From positions 1-6,944 of the forward strand of contig JASLXI010000043.1 in assembly GCA_030740415.1 (NCBI GenBank): a stretch of 6,944 nucleotides of DNA. The letters run 5' to 3'. Origin of the DNA: Dehalococcoidia bacterium. Lineage in GTDB: Bacteria > Chloroflexota > Dehalococcoidia > UBA2985. Shown piece after piece: positions 1 to 6,539 of this stretch (within the stretch, counting starts at the first letter, position 1; the number at the start of each line of letters is the position of its first letter). The translations under genes and the position numbers were made by a program. Under the pieces are notes generated by a model. It made no database searches and had not been told where the DNA came from. It was given only the letters and a program-made list of their open reading frames with translations.

Positions 1-105
1 GTGGATCGGTGTGCTGCTGAGATTCCTCCTCTGGTGGAGATATCTGAAGGGCATACCGCGGCTTGCTGGGTGTCTGATCAACTGGGCGCTCAGAGTAAGG
101 GGTAA
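1..105 (+). CDS. C-terminal end of an oligopeptide/dipeptide ABC transporter ATPase (OppD/DppD type), partial
   Basis: Frame 1 is open from the window edge to TAA at 103-105 and gives 34 residues. They read like the tail of peptide-importer ATPases: a Cys at residue 4, then EIPPLVEI, a His, and a closing A-A-C-W. This matches the family pattern in which a Cys is followed by a 'PPL.E...GH..AC' tail. The ATPase core lies outside the window. The next ATPase gene starts one base after this stop, the usual oppD-oppF arrangement, so both probably energise one importer at the cytoplasmic membrane. The two visible cysteines would be the last of the conserved C-terminal cysteines of the family. The assignment rests on a short segment plus context; the substrate cannot be told. 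Confidence 0.75.
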   Translation: MDRCAAEIPPLVEISEGHTAACWVSDQLGAQSKG

Positions 106-106
106 T

Positions 107-1120
107 ATGCAAGACGACAACATTCTGCTTGATGTCAAAAACCTGGTGAAATATTTCCCTGTCCGCCGGGGAATAGTAATTCAGAAGCACGTGGCTGATG
201 TTAAGGCTGTGGATGACATAAGTTTCTTCATCCGAAAAGGTGAGACTCTGGGGATGGTGGGTGAGAGCGGTTGTGGCAAGACAACCGCGGCACGCACAAT
301 TCTTCAACTATACCGCCCCACCTCCGGGGTGGTGACCTTTGAGGGCGTGGACCTTGCACAAACCAAGGGCAAGGAGCTACGGCAGTTGCGCCGCAAGATG
401 CAGATGATTTTCCAGGACCCATACGGCTCCCTCAACCCACGTATGAACTGTGGAAACATCATCGGAGAGCCCCTGATCGTGCACAAGATAACCAGAAGCC
501 GCTCAGAGTACAGAGACCAAGTGGCCGAGCTACTCACCACGGTGGGACTGAGCCCCTATATGTCCAGCAGGTTCCCCCACGAGTTCAGCGGTGGTCAGCG
601 ACAGCGCATCGGGGTGGCTCGAGCCCTAGCAGTAAGGCCTAACTTCATAGCCTGTGACGAGCCTGTATCTGCCCTGGACGTGTCCATTCAGGCCCAGCTT
701 GTAAACCTCCTAGAGGAGCTTCAACAGCAGTTCGACCTGACTTACCTTTTCGTGGCCCACGATCTATCAGTAGTGCGTCACATAAGCGACCGTATAGTTG
801 TGATGTATCTTGGTAAGATCGCCGAGATTGCAGACCGCAACGAGTTGTATGAGAACCCGCTGCACCCATACACAAAGGCCCTGCTTTCTGCCGTGCCAAT
901 CCCGGATCCGGTTGTAGAGGCCCAGCGAGAGCGGATAGTGCTGACAGGAGACGTGCCAAGCCCGCTCCGACCCCCTGCTGGCTGCGTATTCCACCCCAGG
1001 TGCCCAATAGCAACCGACGATTGCGCTGGGGTAGCCCAAGAGAACTTGTCCAATGAGCGGGGTGTCCCCGACTTGAGAGAGGTGTCTCCCAACCACTGGG
1101 TCTCCTGCTTACGAGTATAG
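107..1120 (+). CDS. oppF: Oligopeptide/dipeptide ABC transporter ATP-binding protein (OppF/DppF family)
   Basis: This is an ATPase subunit of a peptide-type ABC importer; it hydrolyses ATP on the cytoplasmic face to drive uptake. The 337 residues show Walker [10 protein letters not shown] (52-60), the Q-loop [11 protein letters not shown] (Q103), signature SGGQRQR (161-167), Walker B ending in D184-E185 (E185 catalytic) and the H-loop H218. The oligopeptide-transporter C-terminal motif [15 protein letters not shown] lies at 250-264, followed by [13 protein letters not shown] and cysteines 293, 299, 306 and 334, which in some homologues bind an iron-sulphur cluster. I chose ATG 107 because the preceding ATPase gene ends at 105, a purine-rich AAGGGG sits at 97-102, and the protein then has normal family length. 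An upstream GTG at 11 would add 32 residues that only mirror the previous gene. The oppD-oppF order suggests one operon ending at the 1142-1181 terminator. OppF versus DppF and the peptide or sugar substrate cannot be decided. Confidence 0.93.
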   Translation: MQDDNILLDVKNLVKYFPVRRGIVIQKHVADVKAVDDISFFIRKGETLGMVGESGCGKTTAARTILQLYRPTSGVVTFEGVDLAQTKGKELRQLRRKMQMIFQDPYGSLNPRMNCGNIIGEPLIVHKITRSRSEYRDQVAELLTTVGLSPYMSSRFPHEFSGGQRQRIGVARALAVRPNFIACDEPVSALDVSIQAQLVNLLEELQQQFDLTYLFVAHDLSVVRHISDRIVVMYLGKIAEIADRNELYENPLHPYTKALLSAVPIPDPVVEAQRERIVLTGDVPSPLRPPAGCVFHPRCPIATDDCAGVAQENLSNERGVPDLREVSPNHWVSCLRV

Positions 1121-1141
1121 ACACAACGTTTCGAGGATGTT

Positions 1142-1181
1142 GAATCGAGGGGGAGTGGGTACTCCCCCTCGATTCTTGTTT
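1142..1181 (+). terminator. Rho-independent terminator after the transporter operon
   Basis: A perfect 15-bp stem (1142-1156 with 1161-1175) is closed by a 4-base GGGT loop, with a five-G run pairing to five C's. It is followed by TTGTTT at 1176-1181. It starts 21 bases after the oppF stop. The complementary strand has no T-rich tail on the other side, so it should act only on rightward transcripts. It separates the transporter operon from lepA. Confidence 0.92.
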
Positions 1182-1251
1182 ACGCGTGAGGTAAGCTCTC
1201 TCATCTAGCCCCTAGAAGTTCCTATAAGAAGAGCGCCGCGATTGCATCACC

Positions 1252-1281
1252 CTGTCTTTCAGAGACCTGCTATGCTAGGAT
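1252..1281 (+). promoter_or_regulatory. Probable lepA promoter with extended -10
   Basis: TGC (1273-1275) directly followed by TAGGAT (1276-1281) fits an extended -10 element. The best -35 at an 18-base spacing is CTGTCT (1252-1257), which matches the consensus at only three of six positions. Transcription would begin about 1288, only two or three bases before the lepA ATG at 1291. The rest of the 170-base gap upstream holds the terminator and a short TCTAG/CTAGA inverted repeat at 1204-1216. This is an inference from motif matching; an alternative -10 is TATGCT at 1271-1276. Confidence 0.5.
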
Positions 1282-1290
1282 AAATCTGAC

Positions 1291-3123
1291 ATGGATACTA
1301 GCCACATTCGCAACTTCTGCATCATCGCACACATAGACCACGGCAAATCCACCCTAGCAGACCGTATGCTGGAGCTTACGGGGACCATCAGCTCCCGGGA
1401 GATGATGGAGCAGTTCATGGACCAGATGGACCTGGAAAGAGAGCGGGGAATCACCATCAAGGGCAAGGCAGTGAAGATGGTCTATCGTGGCGAGGAGGGA
1501 GGCGAATACCAGCTCAACCTCATCGATACACCCGGGCACGTTGACTTCGGCTATGAAGTATCCAGGGCTCTGGCCGCCTGCGAGGGGGCCATCCTGGTTG
1601 TAGACGCCACTCAGGGCATCCAGGCCCAGACATTGGCAAATGTTTACCTGGCCCTGGAGAATGACATGACTATCATTCCGGTAGTGAATAAGATAGACCT
1701 CCCGGTGGCCCAGCCACAGCGAGTCGCTCAGGAGATGCAGCAGGCTTTCGGTTTTAGCGAGGATGAAGTGCTCTTCGTCTCTGCCAAGGACGGGGCAGGA
1801 GTCGACCATCTTCTGAAAGAGATCATCCAGAGGGTTCCACCACCAATAGGCATGTCCGATTCCCTGAGGGCCCTGGTCTTCGATTCCGCCTACGATCCTT
1901 ACAAGGGTGTAGTGGCATATGTACGGCTCTTCGATGGCTCCATTGGGAAGGGGTCCCAGCTGCTGATGATGTCCACGGGGTCCAAAGGGGACATCATCGA
2001 GGTCGGAAACTTTCTGCCGCGTCTGACTCAAGCTGAACGGCTCTATGCAGGGGAGGTTGGCTATGTAGCTACCGGCCTCAAGAATGTCGGGGAGTGTAGA
2101 GTGGGAGATACAATTACTCTCCTAGAACGTCCCGCATCTGAGCCTCTACCAGGGTATGAACCACTGAAGTCCATGGTCTTCGCCGGGCTGTACCCCGCGG
2201 ATGGAGATGAATACCTGTCTCTGCGGACCGCGCTGGAGAAACTACAGCTAAACGACGCTGCTCTCAGTTATGAGCCTGAGACCAGCGCTGCCCTGGGATT
2301 TGGGTTCAGGTGCGGCTTCTTGGGACTTCTCCACATGGAGATAGTCCAGGAGCGCCTGGAGAGAGAGTACGGCCTTAATCTACTGATAACCGCTCCCAGC
2401 GTCGCCTACCAGGTGATCACGGACGATGGCACCGAGGTGGTAGTGGACAGCCCAGCTAAGCTCCCGCCAGCCCATCGGATTACTGAGATGAAAGAACCTT
2501 TGCTTACCTTGAGCATCGTGGCGCCAGCCCGATTCATAGGCACGGTAATGGAGTTGGTTACGGCGCGCCGAGGAGAGTTTCGTCGTATGGAGTACCTACA
2601 GGGAATGACATCCGAGGAGCAGGGTAAGGCTTCCTCGGATGCCCGAGTGCTCATGGAATACCAAGCGCCTCTGTCCGAAGTGCTCATGGACTTTTACGAC
2701 CAGCTAAAGTCTCGCACCCAGGGATATGCTTCCATGGACTATTCCTTTCATGGTTACCAGTCGGCACCCCTGGTGAAGCTGGACCTGCTGGTTAACAACC
2801 AGCCAGTGGATGCCCTATCTCTCATCCTTCACCGGGACAAGGCCCACCAGCAGGGAAAGGCCTTAGTGGAGAAGCTGAGGATGCTGATACCAAGGCAGCT
2901 CTTCGAGGTGCCCCTCCAGGCGGCGGTTGGCAACAGGATTATCGCCAGAGAGACCGTACGAGCACTACGTAAGAACGTTCTTGCCAAGTGCTACGGCGGC
3001 GACATTACCCGCAAAAGGAAGCTGCTGGAGAAGCAGGCCGAGGGGAAGAGGCGGATGAAACGTGTGGGCAACGTGGAGATTCCCCAGGAAGCTTTCCTAG
3101 CCCTTCTCAGGCTGGAGCGGTAG
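1291..3123 (+). CDS. lepA: Elongation factor 4 (LepA), ribosome-associated GTPase
   Basis: LepA/EF4 is a translational GTPase related to EF-G. It binds the ribosome and is linked to back-translocation and to 30S biogenesis; its exact role is debated. The 610-residue length is close to the roughly 600 usual for the family. G-motifs are intact: G1 HIDHGKST (14-21), G2 RGITIK (52-57), G3 DTPGH (79-83, with the catalytic-type His83), G4 NKID (133-136) and G5 SAK (164-166). The LepA-specific C-terminus is present, rich in Arg/Lys and ending in [13 protein letters not shown]. The start is firm: an in-frame TAG at 1276-1278 lies only 15 bases upstream. Ribosome binding is unclear, with a weak AGGA at 1277-1280 ten bases before the ATG. 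The gene follows a strong terminator and so has its own promoter. In many bacteria lepB (signal peptidase I) comes next; here a small lipoprotein-like gene follows instead. Confidence 0.98.
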   Translation: MDTSHIRNFCIIAHIDHGKSTLADRMLELTGTISSREMMEQFMDQMDLERERGITIKGKAVKMVYRGEEGGEYQLNLIDTPGHVDFGYEVSRALAACEGAILVVDATQGIQAQTLANVYLALENDMTIIPVVNKIDLPVAQPQRVAQEMQQAFGFSEDEVLFVSAKDGAGVDHLLKEIIQRVPPPIGMSDSLRALVFDSAYDPYKGVVAYVRLFDGSIGKGSQLLMMSTGSKGDIIEVGNFLPRLTQAERLYAGEVGYVATGLKNVGECRVGDTITLLERPASEPLPGYEPLKSMVFAGLYPADGDEYLSLRTALEKLQLNDAALSYEPETSAALGFGFRCGFLGLLHMEIVQERLEREYGLNLLITAPSVAYQVITDDGTEVVVDSPAKLPPAHRITEMKEPLLTLSIVAPARFIGTVMELVTARRGEFRRMEYLQGMTSEEQGKASSDARVLMEYQAPLSEVLMDFYDQLKSRTQGYASMDYSFHGYQSAPLVKLDLLVNNQPVDALSLILHRDKAHQQGKALVEKLRMLIPRQLFEVPLQAAVGNRIIARETVRALRKNVLAKCYGGDITRKRKLLEKQAEGKRRMKRVGNVEIPQEAFLALLRLER

Positions 3124-3143
3124 GGACGAGGGCACTGTGGATA

Positions 3144-3395
3144 GTGGGACATGGACCGTTCATAGGGGGAGTGGGCCTACTACTGTTGACTGCCTGCGGG
3201 TCGGCTGTGCCGACACCGAATCTCACGCCCTCTTCTGCAGCCACTGCAATCCTCGCAGAAGACCCTCCAAACCGAGGCAACGAGCGAATCTCGATCACCA
3301 ATGATGAGGGTTCTCTGGAAGACCGGATAGGGATAACCAGTGGTGATGTGCCTATTGAGCCGACAAGACCGGCAGCGACGAAGCACAAGATATAA
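3144..3395 (+). CDS. Small putative lipoprotein, frame possibly broken at its 3' end
   Basis: I do not recognise a family. From GTG 3144 the 83-residue product has a short hydrophobic stretch ending in a lipobox, L15-T16-A17-C18, then a Pro/Thr/Ser/Ala-rich linker (VPTPNLTPSSAATA) and a polar, acidic segment. This is the pattern of a small exported protein lipid-anchored at the Cys. The signal peptide lacks a basic residue near its start, which is atypical; an upstream CTG at 3135 would not add one. A purine stretch GAGG at 3128-3131 is the only candidate ribosome site and lies rather far away. The frame is also open further upstream, but that part overlaps lepA and is a shadow. The gene begins 20 bases after the lepA stop, so it is probably co-transcribed. 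The last 11 codons may be out of frame, because a protein-like reading continues in another frame from 3359 to 3463. The function is unknown. Confidence 0.5.
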   Translation: MGHGPFIGGVGLLLLTACGSAVPTPNLTPSSAATAILAEDPPNRGNERISITNDEGSLEDRIGITSGDVPIEPTRPAATKHKI

Positions 3396-3463
3396 CGCTT
3401 CCGGGAAAACTCCCGTTCGACGGCCTGGAGTCGGTCACCCATGTGGCGCACGAGGATGATTAG
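3359..3463 (+). other. Possible displaced C-terminus of the small lipoprotein (shifted frame)
   Basis: A frame shifted relative to the lipoprotein reads 34 residues between a TGA at 3356-3358 and a TAG at 3461-3463. It contains KTGSDEAQDITLPGKLPFDG and ends in the acidic HVAHEDD. It looks more like real protein than the basic tail TRPAATKHKI of the un-shifted frame. It ends three bases before the convergent DUF503 gene, as an intact gene would in this compact region. Joining it after codon 72 of the lipoprotein would give a 106-residue protein. A one-base deletion, a sequencing error or programmed -1 slippage could explain it. No clear slippery heptamer is visible at the junction, and the case rests on composition alone. 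Confidence 0.35.
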
Positions 3464-3466
3464 CCA

Positions 3467-3760
3467 CTACACACCTGAAAGCGTCTCCACGTCGTAGTGT
3501 GCAACAACGGCTTCCTCTCTGCAGCCCTCAACGTACTGGACCACTTTGGAAAGCATCTCGTTGGCATGGCGTGAGTCGTTGCTGACGCAACATATACCCA
3601 GGGTAGCCACCTGCCAACTATCGTTGTGATCGACCTCCGCGATGGCAACATTGAACCGGCTTTGCACACGTTCCACGATCGAGCGAATGGCCTTTCGCTT
3701 GTCCTTCAGGGAGCGGCTAGCTGGCAATTCCAGATCTATCCGACAGACTCCAATGTTCAT
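3467..3760 (-). CDS. DUF503 family protein (YlxP-like)
   Basis: The 97-residue product matches the DUF503/YlxP family. It opens with MNIGVCRIDLELPASRSLKD, continues with KRKAIRSIVERV, and carries the family core FNVAIAEVDHNDSWQ (37-50) and ATLGICCVSND (52-62). The biochemical role of the family is not settled; in Firmicutes the gene (ylxP) lies between infB and rbfA, which suggests a link to translation or ribosome maturation. I chose ATG 3760 because homologues begin directly with the M-x-I-G-V-C strand. A TTG at 3766 is in frame and would add two residues. No Shine-Dalgarno motif is visible before either start. The gene converges on the small lipoprotein gene and diverges from rsmI; it is not next to infB or rbfA in this window. 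Confidence 0.9.
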   Translation of the reverse strand: MNIGVCRIDLELPASRSLKDKRKAIRSIVERVQSRFNVAIAEVDHNDSWQVATLGICCVSNDSRHANEMLSKVVQYVEGCREEAVVAHYDVETLSGV

Positions 3761-3797
3761 GTTCAATGGAATAAAACGTTAGGACAGGGTGTGACGA

Positions 3798-3840
3798 AAT
3801 GTGCTGCAAGTATAGCACCGCGCCAGTCGGAGTGCACATT
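3798..3840. repeat. Inverted repeats around the DUF503/rsmI divergent promoters
   Basis: AATGTGC (3798-3804) is an exact inverted copy of GCACATT (3834-3840). Inside this, GTGCT (3801-3805) pairs with AGCAC (3814-3818) across the DUF503 -10 element, and GTGCAC (3832-3837) is itself a palindrome covering the shared -35. The cluster of GTGC/GCAC half-sites could be an operator, but short repeats like these also occur by chance. Confidence 0.35.
3810..3838 (-). promoter_or_regulatory. Probable DUF503 promoter with extended -10
   Basis: On the minus strand TGC (3818-3816) precedes TATACT (3815-3810), a good extended -10. TGTGCA (3838-3833) lies 17 bases upstream as a weak -35, matching at three of six positions. 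Transcription would start near 3803, giving a leader of about 43 bases before the ATG at 3760. The -35 hexamer overlaps the one assigned to rsmI on the other strand. This is an inference from motif matching. Confidence 0.5.
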
Positions 3841-3862
3841 CCAAGGCGGCATCGTGTAAAAT
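3833..3862 (+). promoter_or_regulatory. Probable rsmI promoter
   Basis: TGCACA (3833-3838, four of six matches to the -35 consensus) and TAAAAT (3857-3862, five of six to the -10 consensus) are separated by 18 bases. The expected start near 3869 leaves a leader of about 34 bases before the rsmI ATG at 3903. Because the -10 overlaps an ATG at 3861, that earlier ATG would not be in the transcript, which supports the later start. Confidence 0.5.
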
Positions 3863-3891
3863 GAACCTCACACTTGAAATCGTTTATCATG

Positions 3892-3896
3892 AAGGA
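3892..3896 (+). promoter_or_regulatory. Ribosome binding site that fixes the rsmI start
   Basis: AAGGA sits six bases before ATG 3903. No comparable motif precedes the in-frame ATG at 3861. Confidence 0.75.
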
Positions 3897-3902
3897 AAAC
3901 CC

Positions 3903-4730
3903 ATGCCCTCTCTCTACGTAGTGGCCACTCCCATAGGAAACCTGGAAGACATCACCCTACGGGCATTGCGGGTCTTGAGGGAGGTAGAACTGATCGCAGC
4001 AGAGGACACCCGCACCACCCGCAAGCTCCTCGCCCGTTACGACATACATACCCCGCTCACCAGCTACCACGACCACAACAGAGTGCAGAAAATACCTGCC
4101 ATTATCACTGCACTGGAAGAAGGGGACGTCGCACTAGTCTCAGACGCGGGTACCCCTGGCATCAGCGACCCAGGGCTTGAGCTGGTGCAGGCCGTCGTTG
4201 GCAAGGGAATATCCGTGGTCTCCGTACCAGGGCCCTCCGCGGTAATAACGGCCATCGCGGCATCCGGCTTGCCCGCGGACCACTTCCTCTTCCTGGGGTT
4301 TCTCTCCCGCAGGAAGGTAGAGAGACAAGGACTGCTTCGCTCGATGTCCAAGCTGCCACACACTCTGGTCCTCTTCGAAGCGCCGCACCGTCTGCAGCGG
4401 ACATTGGCTGACCTACTTGAGATACTCGGAGACAGATCGATGGCCGCGGTCCGGGAAGCTACCAAACTCTATGAGGAGGTGTTCCGGGGCACGGTGTCCC
4501 AGTGCCAGAAACATTTCGTGCAACCCAGGGGTGAATATACGTTGGTCATCGACGGCGACTCCGGTGGGGAAATTCCTTCGCCCCCGGAGGCCGAACATAG
4601 ACTGCGCGCGCTCCTGGAGCAGGGAGTATCTGGTAGGGAGGCCCGGGAGCAGGTAGCTGCGGATACGGGTCTGCCACGCAGGGTTGTCTACCAGATATGG
4701 CTGGGACTCAAGAGAGATACCAAAGTCTGA
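3903..4730 (+). CDS. rsmI: 16S rRNA (cytidine(1402)-2'-O)-methyltransferase RsmI
   Basis: RsmI is an S-adenosylmethionine-dependent enzyme of the tetrapyrrole-methylase fold that 2'-O-methylates C1402 in the decoding centre of 16S rRNA, acting with RsmH, which modifies the base. The 275 residues carry the full family signature set: YVVATPIGNLEDIT (5-18), AAEDTR (32-37), SDAGTPGISDPG (80-91), VPGPSA (108-113), FLGFLSRRK (130-138), LFEAPHRL (157-164) and the R184-E185...TKLYEE segment (187-192). The C-terminal part SGREAREQVAADTGLPRR fits the small helical domain usual for RsmI. I chose ATG 3903 because of the AAGGA six bases upstream and because homologues start just before LYVVATPIGNL; the ATG at 3861 would add 14 unsupported residues. 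The gene diverges from DUF503, and metG follows after about 100 bases with its own promoter. Confidence 0.97.
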   Translation: MPSLYVVATPIGNLEDITLRALRVLREVELIAAEDTRTTRKLLARYDIHTPLTSYHDHNRVQKIPAIITALEEGDVALVSDAGTPGISDPGLELVQAVVGKGISVVSVPGPSAVITAIAASGLPADHFLFLGFLSRRKVERQGLLRSMSKLPHTLVLFEAPHRLQRTLADLLEILGDRSMAAVREATKLYEEVFRGTVSQCQKHFVQPRGEYTLVIDGDSGGEIPSPPEAEHRLRALLEQGVSGREAREQVAADTGLPRRVVYQIWLGLKRDTKV

Positions 4731-4789
4731 ACCCTTCCTGAGGTGCGATAAAGAGCCAGCCAGCGTGCTACCTCCCCGCTTATTCGCTG

Positions 4790-4798
4790 TGCTACAAT
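4790..4798 (+). promoter_or_regulatory. Probable metG promoter, extended -10
   Basis: TGC (4790-4792) directly precedes TACAAT (4793-4798), which matches the -10 consensus at five of six positions. No convincing -35 lies 16-18 bases upstream, as is common for extended -10 promoters. The predicted start near 4805 gives a leader of about 27 bases. The rest of the 101-base gap after rsmI shows no clear terminator hairpin, so read-through from rsmI is also possible. Confidence 0.55.
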
Positions 4799-4831
4799 AC
4801 GCAGGACATTTTCTAGCATGACAGAGGACTT

Positions 4832-6517
4832 ATGTCCGAACGCATATTCATTGGCGTGGCCTGGCCATATGCCAACGGCCCCCTCCACATGGGCCACATC
4901 GCAGGGTGCTATCTGGCCGCAGATATCTTCGCCCGCTATCATCGCTTGAAGGGAAACAAGGTGCTCATGGTGTCTGGGTCGGACGCACATGGCACGCCTA
5001 ACACTGTGAGGGCGGCAGAGGAGGGTGTATCTCCAGAGAGCATCGTCGAACGCTACCACGCCTCCTTCCTCAAGACATGGGAGCAGCTGGGTATCAGCTG
5101 GGACCTTTATACCTCCACCCATACGGAGAATCACACGCAAGTGACTCAGGATGTGTTTCTGCGTCTTCTGGAGCGAGGCCATCTCTATAAAGACACCATG
5201 TCCCTTCCCTTTTGCCCTCAAGAAAGCCGTTTCCTGCCGGATCGCTATGTGCTAGGGACATGTTCTCGGTGCGGCAGCCACAGCGCCCGTGGCGACCAGT
5301 GCGATGCGTGTGGACATCCCCTAGAGCCATTCGATCTCCTGGAGCCTCATTGCCGCTTCTGTGGAACTACTCCCGTACCAAAGGACTCAGAGCACTTCTT
5401 CTTGCGCCTCTCGGGCTTCACCGACCAGCTTTACGCCTGGGTTAAGGAGCAGTCACACTGGCGAATCAACGTCCGGAACTTCACGTTGAGGTATTTGGAG
5501 GATGGGCTTCATGACAGGGCCATTACCCGAGACATGGACTGGGGAATACCCGTGCCCCTTGAGGGCTATGACGGCAAGAGGTTCTATGTCTGGTTTGAAA
5601 ACATCATCGGCTACTTATCTGCTAGCAAGGAGTGGGCCCGACGCCGAGGAGAACCAGAGGCCTGGCGAGACTTCTGGGAAGGTAATAAGGCACTAGCCTA
5701 TTACTTCATTGGTAAGGACAACATCTTTTTCCATACGATTAGCTGGCCAGCTGAGATACTCGGATACGAAGGCCTGAATCTCCCATACAATGTGCCGGCC
5801 AACGAGTTCATGACCCTGGAGGGCAAGAAGATATCCACCAGCCACAACTATGCCGTATGGGTTCCGGACTACCTTGAACGATACGACCCAGACCCTCTCC
5901 GATACTATCTGTCAGCGACTATGCCAGAAACCAGCGACTCCGACTTCTCATGGCACGACTTCGTACGACGTAACAACGACGAGCTGGTGGCTACCTATGG
6001 CAACCTGGTACACCGCGTCCTCACCTTCACCTATCCCAACTTCGATGGGCGTATACCTCAGCCAGGAGACCTGGACCAGGCCTCTCAAGATTTTCTGGCC
6101 AGAGCGAGCCAGCTATTCCAGGATGTCGACCACAGCCTGGGTCTGTGCCACTTCCGAAACGCCCTCTCCAGCGCCATGTCCTTGGCCCAGGAGGCCAACC
6201 GATACCTGGAAGCCAAGGAACCCTGGAAGACCCTGAAGGAGGATCTCCCCGGAACGGCCACCACTCTATGGGTAGTCCTGTCGGTCATCAACTGCCTAAA
6301 GACAGCACTCCACCCATTCTTGCCCTTCAGCTCAGAGAAGCTGCATGGTATGCTAGGCTTCGCCGATACTATCTCGGAGCGGGGATGGGGATGGGAGGCA
6401 TCGCCGGATGCCCTACCTCCTGGCCAGAGCATGTCCGCTCCAGAGCCTCTTTTCTCCAAGCTGGAGGAAGAGGTGGCAGCCGCCGAGCTCGAACGCCTAG
6501 GACAAGCGATAGGCTAA
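4832..6517 (+). CDS. metG: Methionyl-tRNA synthetase
   Basis: MetRS charges tRNA-Met, including the initiator, with methionine using ATP in the cytoplasm. The 561 residues form a class I synthetase with a MetG type-1 (E. coli-like) connective insert. The HIGH motif is HMGH (19-22) within PYANGPLHMGH. The zinc region has C144-x2-C147, C157-x2-C160 and C174-x2-C177, plus C128; the position expected to hold a further Cys (131) is Glu. The second catalytic loop reads GKKISTSHNY (331-340), so KMSKS is K-I-S-T-S and the residue after it is His rather than the common Arg. The anticodon-binding helical domain follows. There is no C-terminal tRNA-binding (EMAP/Trbp111) domain, which many longer bacterial MetRS have. 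The start is firm: an in-frame TAG lies at 4814-4816 and AGAGGA at 4823-4828 is a close ribosome site. A prenyl synthase gene follows 22 bases after the stop. Confidence 0.97.
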   Translation: MSERIFIGVAWPYANGPLHMGHIAGCYLAADIFARYHRLKGNKVLMVSGSDAHGTPNTVRAAEEGVSPESIVERYHASFLKTWEQLGISWDLYTSTHTENHTQVTQDVFLRLLERGHLYKDTMSLPFCPQESRFLPDRYVLGTCSRCGSHSARGDQCDACGHPLEPFDLLEPHCRFCGTTPVPKDSEHFFLRLSGFTDQLYAWVKEQSHWRINVRNFTLRYLEDGLHDRAITRDMDWGIPVPLEGYDGKRFYVWFENIIGYLSASKEWARRRGEPEAWRDFWEGNKALAYYFIGKDNIFFHTISWPAEILGYEGLNLPYNVPANEFMTLEGKKISTSHNYAVWVPDYLERYDPDPLRYYLSATMPETSDSDFSWHDFVRRNNDELVATYGNLVHRVLTFTYPNFDGRIPQPGDLDQASQDFLARASQLFQDVDHSLGLCHFRNALSSAMSLAQEANRYLEAKEPWKTLKEDLPGTATTLWVVLSVINCLKTALHPFLPFSSEKLHGMLGFADTISERGWGWEASPDALPPGQSMSAPEPLFSKLEEEVAAAELERLGQAIG

Positions 6518-6539
6518 TACAGAAGCGCACAGGAGATCG

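Noticed and set aside
1204..1216. Short inverted repeat TCTAG-CCC-CTAGA upstream of lepA
   Set aside because: Five-base arms are expected by chance, and it lies well upstream of the proposed promoter.
1354..2031. Antisense ORF of about 225 codons across lepA
   Set aside because: It lies fully inside a strongly conserved gene, resembles no family, and has no promoter or ribosome site of note.
2988..3143. Longer version of the lipoprotein ORF starting inside lepA
   Set aside because: This part overlaps the conserved lepA C-terminus in another frame, has an Arg-rich composition typical of shadows, and would place the lipobox too far from the N-terminus.
3402..3415. Hairpin CGGGA-AAAC-TCCCG between the convergent genes
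   Set aside because: The stem is only five pairs with no T-run on either strand, so it is not a convincing terminator.
3861..3902. Earlier in-frame ATG for rsmI at 3861
   Set aside because: It overlaps the proposed -10, has no ribosome site, and adds 14 residues not found in the family; ATG 3903 has AAGGA at good spacing.
4688..5221. Antisense ORF of 177 codons over the rsmI end and metG start
   Set aside because: It overlaps conserved coding sequence and the metG promoter; it appears to be a shadow of codon bias.
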